DNA of 64,000 bases, from the NCBI GenBank assembly GCA_965178125.1, contig OZ237763.1, positions 744,001 through 808,000 on the forward strand. Direction: 5' to 3'. The notes under the pieces are model-generated. The model was given only the letters and a program-made list of their open reading frames with translations. It was not told the origin of the DNA and searched no databases. Below are positions 54,644 to 64,000 of this stretch, in pieces (the stretch's first letter is position 1; every line of letters starts with the position of its first letter). Made by a program: the position numbers and the translations under genes. The DNA comes from Bilabrum cf. latius. Taxonomy: Eukaryota > Bigyra: Bicosoecida > Bigyra > Bicosoecida.

Positions 54644-57600
54644 TCACCACAGGGGCTGCATCAGACGCACCGCAGCCGGATCTGCCAAGCTCAGCGCCGC
54701 CAGCCCCTCCCTGGCCACTGCGTCGAGCTTCCGTCGCAGCAGCTCCCGCCCAGCCGCGGTTTCCCAGGCACTCAACAGTGCCGCAGCATCGTCCTGACTA
54801 GGACCACTCGATCCTACCGTGCAGACTGCCCAAGGATCCGTGCAGGGCCCGCACCCATCCCCCATCTCGCCCTCACCCTCACCCTCACCCTGGCCCCCAG
54901 CCCCCCTGCCCCCGAAGCTTAGCAGACCCATGGCGGCCCTGCCCACCAGCAGAGGGACTCTAGGCACCGCAATGCGGTGCATCTTGGCCCGGGCAGCCCA
55001 GAGAGCCTACTGCACCACACCTGCAGCAGTACCTGCTGGCTGTCCCTGTCCCTGTCGCTGCTGTAACGCTCCATCCACCGGCAGTGCCAGCGCCCGCTCG
55101 ACGAGTGCGAGCCCCTCCCCCGCGGCATGTGTGCCTTGCGACGCATCATCCTCCTTCTTGCCCTTGCCCTTGCCCTTGCCCTTGCCCTTGCCCTTAGCTT
55201 TGTCTTTGCCTTTCGATTTGCCCTTGCTGTTGGCCTTGCTATCCCCCCCATCGGCCTCCTCCTCCCCATGCTTCTTGCCGCCATCGCCTCCTGCACCGAG
55301 TCCATCGTCCCAGCGAGACAGAGACACCGCCTCCTCCGCCTCGGCTTGCGCGATCCAATCGAGCCCCAGGGCGTCCTAGCCCACCCACGAATCACCCCCT
55401 GAGCCAGCCCCATCCTCCTCCTGATCCCCGCCCCCGGTAACCCCTGCGTGCCCCGCCCCGCCACTGACGGGATCACCCGCTTGCCTAGTGGCCCAGGCAC
55501 CGGCGCTCTGCAGCCAGGCGGTGCGCGCACCGGTGGCCTTCGCGAGCTGCTGGCTCCTCCTGCACGCCCGGGGTGTGGCACACGGCAGCAGCAGGGGATC
55601 GACCCCGAAGGCCATGGCCGCGTCAGCCAGAGAGGGGAACACGCAGGGGGCACCTCGCTTAGCCGGCCCACGCGCCCTCCTGGACGCCAGCCACGCCTCC
55701 TCCCTTTCGGGACCCCTGCCCAGCCCGCGGACCGCGCCTCGCCGCAGCACGCCATCAAAGGCTGCCAAGCCATCGGGATCAGCCGCGCCAATCCCCTCGG
55801 CGACTCCATCCGCCGCCTTCCCCTCCTCCTCCTCGCCCTCGTATGCCGGCTCTTCCTCGCTATCATACTCCACATCTGACTCCGAGTTATCCGTCAGTGC
55901 ATCGCCCTGCACTGCGGCCGCCTGCCGCACGGGGAGGGCAGGTCCGTCCCAATCCGCCAGCGAGCCCACCACGTCGGCAGGGGCCGGGTGCAGCCACAGG
56001 GGCAGGGCCAGGGGCAGACCAGCCGCAGGGGGCGGCTGCAGCCCTCGGCCGCCGAGCCCTTTGGCCTGCCCCCCGCTGCCGCCCGCATACGCCTGCCTCG
56101 CCGCTGCCTCTGCCCTCCTTCGGGCCCTCCCCAAGGCCTGCATGGCCGCCCTGCGTCTGTCCTCCTTCGCGACAGCGTCCTCTTTCTCACCGTCCTCCTC
56201 GCTGCCCTTCTCCTGGGCCTTCCCCTTGCCCTTGCCATTGCCCTTGCCAGCTGTCTTCTTCTTGCCGCACTTCCCCTTGTCCTCGACCTTGTCCTGCTAC
56301 TCCTCATCCCCAAGCGGAACCTCCCCCCGCGCGGCGCCCTCCTCCCTCATCCTCGCGGCCCTCGCCTCCTCCATCTCGGGGGGAAGCACGCTGCCCTCGT
56401 CCTCGGGGATGCCAGCGTGGGGATGCCAACCGAAGCGCATGGCGCGGCTTGCACCGCCGTGCGATGCACCATCACCATTCCCGGCGGCAGGCACGCACAC
56501 GGCGTACAGGAACAGCCCCCAGCCCAGCCCCTGCGAGGCCAGAGGTGCGCCGCCACCACCGGCACACGCGAATGCAGCGGCCGGCGCCCCGCCCGTCAGG
56601 TCTTCCGCGCCAGCAGCCCCCGTGCCCAGCACAGCCACCGAGGAACAGCCCAGAGTCGCCTCCAGCAGCTCCTGCCCACTCCACACGCGGCCCTGGGAGG
56701 ACCCAGAAGCCTCCAGCTCCACCAGCTCCTGCATCGTGGGATCCTTGCCCTTGCCCTTGCCTTTTCCGCGGCCCTTTGTGCTTCCAGCTGCCTTGCCCAG
56801 CGGCCCCGCGGTGGCTGGATCGCTGGCTCTCGCCCTGGCCAGCCTCTCCTCGGCGCCAGCCAGCAGATCCGGGGGCGCAGCGGGCAGGATCGGCTGCGCG
56901 AGTGCCAGCCGGGGCCGCATCAAGGCGAGCGGGGACACCTCCAGAGGTGCCTCCAGTGCACTCCCCATGCCAGACGCGGGCCCCGGGCCAAGGCGTACCC
57001 ATCCGGGTCCTTGCAGCGCCAGCCACGGCTGAGGTGGGGGTGTGGGGAGGATTCCAAGCGACTCCAGGGAGGGCCGGGCCGCCGTGGCAAGCAGGGCGGC
57101 CAGCAGCCCCGGCTGCAGGCGGGGGTCCACGGATGTTCCTATGGGAGCCGCAGCGAGAAGGTCCATCTCCGGCGCGCCAGTCCGCGCCCGGCCGGCCCCC
57201 AGCATGCGGCCGATGGGGGCAGGCGCCCCGGCCTGGCCAGGAGCACAGGCCCGCAGCAACACCTGCTCCTTTTCACGCCCCCATCCGGATCTGGGGCTAG
57301 ATCCCGAGCCCGAAGGCAGCGGGATTCGCTGCACGATCGTGCCCTGTACCCTCCCGTCGTCTCCCCCCGTGCGCACCGCCGCAGCCGCAGCCTCCCCCGC
57401 CGCCCCGCCCTCCCGCTCGGCCTCCTCCTCCCCGACCCCCCTGTCTCCTGCCTCCTGTCTGGCAGCCACGGAAGCAGCCGCGCCCGCCGCCAAGGCAGAC
57501 GTCTCCTCGGCGTCCTCCCCCTCGCGCCGCAGCGGAACATGCAGTCGCGCCGCGCCGCAGCCGCTCTCCACCCACCGCGCCACGGCGTCCCCCTCCCCGC

Positions 57601-60600
57601 CCATGGGTTCCAGCGCGGGCTCGAGGGGGGCCGACAGGCAGTGCCCCAGCAGCTCCGATTCCGGCTCCGGATCCTCCTGGAAGGGCCCCGGCTCGGCCAG
57701 CGCGCCAGCCCAGGCAGCGGCCTCCGGGACTTCTCCCGGGTGCATCCACAGCCCCAGGGGACAGTGGGGCGCGGGCACGGCTGCAGGGTGGGGCACGGGG
57801 ACGGCCGCCCCGCCTGCAGTCTGGCCACCAGCATTGGCAGTGGACGCAGATGTGGACGAGTCTGGGAGGCCCCTGGGTGCCCCCGGGCCCCCGAAGAGGG
57901 AAGCGAACGTGTGCTCCGGGCCCGACCCCGGCAGCACCAGGCCCTGAAGCAGCCCAAGATCGCTGGCCTCTGCTGCATGTTCTTGGCTCCTCTCCTCTGC
58001 CAGCAGCGGGCTGCTGCTCCACAGGGCCTCGGCGGCCTGCTCCTCCTCCTGCGAGGTGAGGGTCTTGCCTGCACCTGCACGTGCACCTGCACGCCCCCTG
58101 CGGCTTCTCCCAGCGCTCCTCCCCTTCCCCTTCCCTTTGTCCTTGCTCTTGCTGCTCGACTTGGAAGCGGAGGACGACAGCCGGGGGAGGGGGAAGAGAG
58201 GCATCACCGTGCAATGCGCGCGAGGGGCGGGGGGCACTGGCACGGCAGGCAGGCGCGGCCGCAGCCCGGCTTCACCGGCGGATGCTCCTTCCAGACCGAC
58301 GAGCTGCTGCTGCTTTCCCCCCTGCAGAGGCCCCCCCGAGGCACTGGAGCCCCCCCGCGCCGACGACTGCGCCGAGTCCAGCCGAGCAGACCGCAGTGCC
58401 GCCCTCGCGCTCTTGTCACCCTGCCCCCCCCGGGGGCTGTCGAAACCAACCCCTGCGCCTGCACCTGCCCCTGCCCCTGCACCCTAACCCGTGCCACCCT
58501 CCCGCCTGCCTCGCCTTCCGCTAGCTGGCTGCGATTGACCAGCCCCAGCCCTCGCGCCTGGCATGGGCGGAGGAGGAGTCGCAGCTCTGGGCCTCAGCCA
58601 CGACTCCTGCACCTCGGCGCGAGCAGCCGCGTCTGCTGCGTCTCGCGCCACCATGGCCTCCAGCGCCGCCCTTTGCTTGCCGCCCTAATCCTACCCACCC
58701 TCCCCATCCCCCCGAAGCCCCTCGCCCCCATCGGCGTCCAGCGCCTGCGCCTCCGCCGCCACCTGATCCAGCCGGTCCCTCAGGGCCCTCAGCCGGGCCG
58801 CAGCGCGCTTGCGCACCACCACCGCCCGCGCCACGGCCCTCAGTCTCGCCAGACGGGCCCTCCTCTCCGCCCACGCCCTGGACTCGGAGTCGTACATGTC
58901 AAACCGAGGGGCGCCGCGCGGCAGCACCGCGGATTGCGGAACCACCGCCACGTGGGGCGGGGCCTTCCTGCCCGCCCCAGCCTGCTGTGCCCCGACCCCC
59001 TGGCTCGCACCGCCCTCCGGCCCCCTCAGGGCAGCGAACCGCCTCCTCCTCCTGGCCCGCCCCACGGCCAGCGCCTCCGCCTCCCGCAGCACCCGCCGCA
59101 CCCTCTCCACCTCCAGCAGGTGCTCCTCCAGCGGCCTGGGCTCCCCGCGCCACTCACCACCGGCCTGAAACGCCCTCGCCCTTTCCCCCGCGCGCACTGC
59201 CTCCAGCGCCGACACCAGCACCAGCTCCCGCGTGTGCCGCCGGTCCCTCGACGCTGGAGGCAGTGCCAGCGCAGCCCCCCCGAAGATGGGCACGGGGCCC
59301 CCCAGCCCGGCCACGCCCTCCCCGCCCTGGCCCGCCCCACTCGTCACACCCTCCGCCCCATCGGGGGGCCCCAGTGCCTTGGTGGCCTCCAGCTCGTCCT
59401 CCTCCCGCTCCACCCGCTCCCTGTCCCTGCGAGCCAGCCCGCGGGTGCTGCGCCCGCTGAGCCCGAGCCCGCCTGCGGGAGGGGGCAGCCGGGCCTCGAA
59501 CGCCACCGCTGCCTCCTCCACCACCCGCACGGACCTGGGCAGCGGCTCGTGGTCGGGCGTGTTCCTCAGCGCCTCCAGGACGAAGTCGGCATCCACAGGC
59601 CTGCCCTCTGCGGCCCCGAGGGCCTGTCCCAGCCACGAGGCCGCCACTGTCTCTTGCAAGAGAGCAGCCGGTCCCACCCCGGGGCCCACGCTCCGCACGG
59701 CACGGTGGCCACCCCCCTCGCCCTCGCCCTCCCCGTCCTCCTCCTCGCTGTTGGCCCCGCCCGCTTGCGCCCCCGCCAGCTTCCTCTGCGCCTCTCTCTC
59801 CTGCCGCCTCAGCGCGCGCTAGGTCGCCACTCGAAGAGGCACCTCCGACGCCTTGCCCCTGCCCGGCCGGTCTGACAGCAGGCCGGTCATGGCGGCGTAC
59901 GACTTGGTGTCGGCCGGCACGCGCACCCCGTCCACCACGGTGAATCTCACCGCCCGCTCCGCCTCCGCCCGCGCCGCCCTCTCCCCGCCCAAGTCCTCCG
60001 GCCTCACCACCAGCGCCCCCGATCGCACCAGCTCACGGTCAGCCCGCCTGGCCGCCCGGGCCCTCTCTGCCCTCATCGTGGTGGCCCTGCGAGCACCTGC
60101 CGCCTCCAGGGCGTGCCCACCCGGGTCATCGGCCGCCCCTGCGCCCACCCTCCGCCGAGAGGCAGCCAGCTGCACCTCTGTGCCCACGTCCATGGGCCTG
60201 AAGGCCAGCTGCGGCTGGGTGAGGGAGGTTGCTGTTCCCTGGCCTCTCCCGTGGGACGGGGGCAGGGGCGCACCCACGGGAATGCCCGAGCCTGTGAGGT
60301 CGCACGTGTACGGCACGAAGCCGAACTGGTCGCACTGCACCTGCAACTGCGAGGTGCACGTGACGGCGTCCGAGGGGCGAAACGTCACTTGTACCCGCAC
60401 CTCGCCGCGGGCAGGCACCGTGCCCTCTGCGGGGAACACGCGGAAGGCCGGGTGGGGCATCACGGTCTCCAGCTTGAACCCGAATGAGGCATCCGAATCC
60501 GACCGGAGCACCATCCGCCGGGAGGACTCGATGCCCAGCTCGCAGGGCCCGAAGTCCACCCGCCTCGGTACTCCCAGCCTGCCCAGCGACGGGTGTGCGT

Positions 60601-61372
60601 GCAGCTGCACCGCCAACCAAGGCGTGGGTCCGTCATCACTCGTCACACCGCTGCCCGCCCTACCCCTGGAGGTTCCGGGCATCAGCCTAACCCGGAACTC
60701 GTCCGTGTGGTAGGCCCCTGTTCCATGCTCCTCTTCCGCAGCGCTGCCAGAGGGGGGCGCCCTGTACACCACGATCGCTTCCTGGGTCATGCCGGGGGCG
60801 ATCAGCCCCGCTGCAGTGTACTGCACCTCGAACAGCCCGTCCTCCCCGTTGGGCGGCCTCAACTGCACCCGCGCCGGACCGCTGCTGGCGTTCAGCACCC
60901 GCACCCTCTGCTCCGCAACGGAGCCTGCAGGCACGCCAGCAAAATGAACAGACTATGGGATTACTCTGAGCGCGCCTTTGGACGCGTGTGGCTGATCCCC
61001 ATGGCGCGGTGCACCGTCTTCGAGCAAGCCGTCGTCTACCGGGCTGTCTTTGCTCTCCTCGCCGTCACCACCCGCGTATGTTGCGCTAAACAGGGCCTTT
61101 CCGGACGGTGGTAGTGGAACAGACGCGTCTGCGTCGAGGGCTGATCGTACTGCCCTTGAGCGGCGCACGAACGGGATCGCCTTGCTGCCGGCCGGTGCCC
61201 TCATCCTGCGCTGTTGCAGAGCTGTAGATACCACGGAGCTGGATGGCTCCAATCCGTCGACACCTAGTAGCATTTTAGAAGACTCCTTCCCCTGTGCGTT
61301 GTCATCGATGCCGCTCAGACCGACAGAATCATCGGAGAGATCGTGCTCGACCGAAGCGTGGTCCAGTGACAT
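54644..61372 (-). CDS. CFAP221: CFAP221 (PCDP1)-like ciliary central-apparatus protein, greatly extended
   Basis: 2242 aa, ATG 61372 (MSLDHASVEHDLSDDSVG), TGA at 54644-54646, about eight TAGs. CFAP221 is an ASH-domain protein of the C1d projection of the motile-cilium central pair. N-terminal beta-rich ASH-like domains are recognisable: SVHFAGVPAGSVAEQRVRVLN (about 141), LIAPGMTQEAIVVY, then VQLHAHPSL, VDFGPCELG, FRVFPAEGTVPARGEVRVQVTF and QCDQFGFVPYTCDLTGSG (about 260-365), following the family order of 'lvpihAYP', 'P..GiiPa.g' and 'sqF'. A charged helical region follows (RRARLARLRAVARAVVVRKR). After about residue 900 the protein is low complexity with Lys-Gly tracts, unlike shorter animal homologues. 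A dispersed motif copy is at 56451. The first TAG (60955-60953) directly precedes the ASH domain. Assignment is from motif pattern only. Confidence 0.75.
56451..56470 (-). repeat. Dispersed 20-bp motif
   Basis: One mismatch on the minus strand, phase 0, GASHGGA, in the low-complexity part of the CFAP221-like protein. Weaker relatives lie at 60996-61015 (GAPRHGD, phase 0) and 58201-58220 (out of phase). Confidence 0.75.
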
Positions 61373-61640
61373 CCCCCTCGGGTTAAAATGAGTTCGTCAA
61401 GCAGCCCCGGTATAGTTGCGTCTATGAATAGCTTAATGTAGGTCACCGTGAGACGTAAAGTCTCAGCCGAGCTTCAATATCGTGCAAATCAAGTCCTAAC
61501 GAATAGATCAGTATTGCGGAACCTCTGTTTGCGCGGCGACAATGCATGGTCCGGACTCCGGAGCATTAATTCCGCCCCCATATTTTTCCGGAGATGCAAC
61601 TATTCCCTGCAGCCTATTGAATCGAGGGCTTTAAGACGCT

Positions 61641-63545
61641 ATGGTGCATCTGGCGCACCTGGTTATTGTTCAAGATGGATTCTTTGGGTCCACCGGGTCA
61701 ATGGAGCGACTGTCTGGTCTCTTGAAAAAGGTCCTTGGAAATGATGTCATTGTAATGAGATCGTGCTCGTCCCATCCCTGGGGAGCCTATCCATCTGTGG
61801 CAGGCACTTTAGACGGAATCCCTGCTGCCGGCTGCAGACTTGCCGATGAAATTGAGCGAAGCTTGCACGGAGCGCTGCGGTCGGTGGTCGGCGGTGACTT
61901 TCAGAAGAGCGGAGGTGCCGTCCACCAAGCGTGCAAGATAGCGTTGAGCCTGGTAGGTATGTCACTGGGGGGTCTGACATGTAGGTATGCAATGGGCGAG
62001 CTGGTTCGCCGCAGCGATGCAATAGGTGCCAGCATGAGCAGCTCAAGCCAGGGCAGCGGGCAAGCCGAGAAGACAACGTTGAACTCGATATGGGTAGGGT
62101 ACCGCCGCGGATTCGGAGTAGTGCGTGAAACGAGTCAGCGAAAATCACCTGGCGACGCCCTGCTCCAGGAGCCAGCGCCAGTCCTCGTCCAGCTGCGCAA
62201 CTTCGTCTCCCTGGCGAGTCCCCACCTTGGGGTCCACGGGGCCGTGCCGGGGTGCCTGGGACGATTAGCGCACGCGGGCTACGGGGGACCCACCGTGCAG
62301 CAGCTGCTAGTTGTGGACGACGCCGGAGAGAAGGAGAGGCAGCTGCAGGGGGAGTACACAGCTGCGAGGCCCAATGTGCTAGGCAAGGACAAGGACAAGG
62401 GCAAGGGGAAGGGAAAGAGAATGAGCGAAGCATAGGGTGAACTGAGTAGGCTGCGATCTAGCGGTCGATTACTGGCGCAGATGGCGGTGCCAGGGGGCGT
62501 GTTTGGCCGTGGATGGGGCTCCTTCAGGCGGCGGGTGCTGGTGGGGCACGAGGTGTGCGACTCGAGAGTGCCGCTGTGGTCCTCGACTGTCGCTGGGAGG
62601 CCGCTGCAGCGGGGTATTGGTGGCAATCGCCATGGTAATGCGGTGGAGGGCGATGAGCCCAGCGAGGTGCATGGAATTACCTCTGCTGCTGGTGGCAGCG
62701 GGGCTGTTGCGCCATCGTGGCAGCTGCAGCTGGTCAGAGCCCATGCGCTAGGAGTGCAAGCCGCTTTTTCAGCGCCGAGTGGGGGGCCGAGCAGCAGCCA
62801 GTCCAGTGAGGCTCGCAGGGTTGGAACGAGGAAGCACAGGAACTCTGGCAGCAGCACCACTGCAGTCGAGCCGGCGGAGCTCCCGCCACGGTCTACATCC
62901 CCAGGCCGTGCGGAATCCGCTGCGCTGCATGGGCCGATTGCAGCGGGGGAGCATGTCACAGGCACGTTCTGGGTCAGGCACGGGTCAGGTGCAGAGGCAG
63001 GCAGAGACGCCAAGGATACGGGGTCTGCTGCAGAGGGAGCACCCGACACGGAGTGGGGCATGGGTCAGGTAGCTGAGGCCCTGCTGTCTGGTTTGAAGCA
63101 CACTTTTGGGTACATCGCGAGCATTCGAGCGGACAGAGGCGCCGGCACGGGCGGACACAGTGGTGGTCGCAGCGGCAGCCCATCCGCCGGCGCCGCCCTG
63201 TCGCACGATCTCAAGGAGGCAGAGCGACTCGCACCTCCACCGGACAGGGCAGACGATGAGGGCCAGTCCATGGCCCTCGAGACGGCGGCTGCCTCTGGCC
63301 TGTGGGCCGCAGCCTAGGCTCACAGCGGGCCGCAGGGAGACACTGCCGTGGTGCTGCTGCGGGCCGATGGGGAGCCGTGCCTGGCGGGGACTCACGCGAG
63401 GACAGCCATGAAGTGCGAGCTGCTGGTTGGATTGGAGGCAGCCCGGCCGTGGCTGCCGCTCGAGTGCTGCCGCCGGGCAGTGAGATGCGATGGAGGGCTG
63501 CACATGCAGGACCTGCAAGGAGTAGCTGCACTGATGTTGCGATGA
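61641..63545 (+). CDS. DUF676 (ROG1/FAM135-like) serine esterase/lipase
   Basis: 634 aa, ATG 61641, TGA stop. Predicted alpha/beta hydrolase acting on lipid or ester bonds. The start (MVHLAHLVIVQDGFFGSTGSM) matches the family's H-L-V-V-L-x-H-G-x-x-G opening, with Asp replacing the oxyanion His. LDGIPAAGCRLADEI and the nucleophile elbow VGMSLGGLTCRYAMG (Ser near residue 106; Met replaces the usual His of GHSLGG) follow, then FVSLASPHLGVHG and GRRVLVGHEVCDSRVP-like sequence leading to the region where the acid and His are expected. TAGs at 62433-62435 and 63315-63317; the first separates the Ser part from the C-terminal catalytic part. A Lys-Gly tract (62388-62420) precedes it. The last codons lie in the first copy of a 74-bp tandem repeat. 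Divergent from the CFAP221-like gene. Confidence 0.8.
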
Positions 63546-63705
63546 CGGGGCATCCCAGATGCGATGGAGGGCTGCACATGCAGGACCTGCAAGGAGTAGC
63601 TGCACTGATGTTGCGATGACGGGGCATCCCAGATGCGATGGAGGGCTGCACATGCAGGACCTGCGAGGAGTAGCTGCACTGATGTTGCGATGACGGGGCA
63701 TCCCA
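63484..63705. repeat. 74-bp tandem repeat, 3 copies, spanning a stop codon
   Basis: Three near-identical 74-bp units. The first contains the last 20 codons and the TGA of the lipase gene; the others are in its 3' region. Because 74 is not a multiple of three and each unit brings the TGA, expansion leaves the protein end unchanged. Confidence 0.92.
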
Positions 63706-63755
63706 GCTCCAAGTTTGTCATTCGATGTCGGTTCGATTCATTTCAAGCAAGGGGT

Positions 63756-64000
63756 TTACTTCTTTTTCCCCTTCCCCTTCCCTTTCCCTTTCCCGCCAGC
63801 CCCACCCGCTGCACTCGTATCCGCCTGCAGCCCAGCATCCGCCCCTGGAGGCGCCTCCCCTGCCTGCAGATAGAAGATCCAGGGGGGCAGCCCCGCCCCC
63901 TCTCGCCCAGTAGCCCGAACCAACAGCTTACTGCTGGCCTCAGCCCGCCCCGCCCGCTGTGCCTCCTCGGCTCTCTCCGAGCAGCTCACCTCGATCCCCG
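63756..64000 (-). CDS. Partial hypothetical protein, C-terminal end
   Basis: Only the last roughly 80 codons are inside the window, ending in TAA at 63756-63758. Visible sequence: VSCSERAEEAQRAGRAEASS, then LPPWIFYLQAGEAPPGADAG and a Lys-Gly-rich tail (GKGKGKGKGKKK), like tails elsewhere in this genome. Not enough to assign a function. Confidence 0.6.
   Translation of the reverse strand, partial: GIEVSCSERAEEAQRAGRAEASSKLLVRATGREGAGLPPWIFYLQAGEAPPGADAGLQADTSAAGGAGGKGKGKGKGKKK

Noticed and set aside
55988-59875. 1295-residue open frame on the plus strand
   Set aside because: Antisense to the CFAP221-like gene, no known domain, Arg/Pro/Leu composition of reverse-read GC-rich coding DNA.
1-64000. 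TAG as pyrrolysine or programmed read-through of a real stop
   Set aside because: TAGs are far too many, genes end only in TGA/TAA, and conserved TDO sites are Gln.

Overview
This is eukaryotic nuclear DNA, GC-rich and gene-dense, most likely from a free-swimming unicellular flagellate (an alga or alga-like protist). The evidence is spliceosomal introns (GT..AG), a motile-cilium protein (CFAP221-like), an ER translocon subunit (TRAP gamma), a MAST/Greatwall-type AGC kinase, a PKA regulatory subunit, a DENN-domain protein, tryptophan 2,3-dioxygenase and a DUF707 protein. I cannot name the lineage. There is no rRNA, tRNA, transposon or CRISPR array that I can support.

The key to reading the window is that TAG is not a stop. 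With the standard code the genes look shattered. With TAG read as a sense codon they become about 20 long continuous frames holding about 110 internal TAGs, and no gene ends in TAG: 15 end in TGA and 4 in TAA. In tryptophan 2,3-dioxygenase, three of four TAGs fall where the family has Gln, including the Gln of the near-invariant HQ-x-YELWFKQ motif. I therefore annotate with UAG = Gln, UAA and UGA = stop. All protein lengths below use this code.

Layout: (1) 1-1087 minus, partial disordered protein; (2) 1633-3699 plus, DUF707; (3) 3861-4208 minus, small hypothetical; (4) 4685-5197 plus, TRAP gamma; (5) 5469-7238 minus, coiled coil; (6) 7361-9232 plus, plant/algal conserved protein; (7) 9357-15788 plus, UPF1-like helicase ending in an 18-copy minisatellite; (8) 15960-17099 minus, SAP protein; (9) 17203-24732 plus, giant disordered protein; (10) 24957-28334 minus, coiled coil; (11) 28533-32291 plus, unknown; (12) 32751-38529 plus, kinase; (13) 38656-40377 minus, PKA regulatory subunit; (14) 40686-41451 minus, two-TM protein; (15) 42644-51076 plus, DENN protein; (16) 51452-52759 plus, nine-finger C2H2 protein; (17) 52935-54498 minus, TDO; (18) 54644-61372 minus, CFAP221-like; (19) 61641-63545 plus, DUF676 lipase; (20) 63756-64000 minus, partial. 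Neighbours often diverge from short shared spacers (103-200 bp). Introns are few (three found), phase 0 and near the 5' end.

Proteins carry very large low-complexity insertions. A 20-bp sequence, consensus GGTGCANNGCACGRTGGTGC, recurs through the coding regions, nearly always in the same codon phase, encoding Gly-Ala-X-His-Gly/Asp-Gly-Ala. It sits in insertions, for example inside the second cyclic-nucleotide domain and inside the DUF707 domain. I know of no described element that matches it. Flagellar and cAMP/AGC-kinase signalling functions cluster loosely, but nothing here is an operon.
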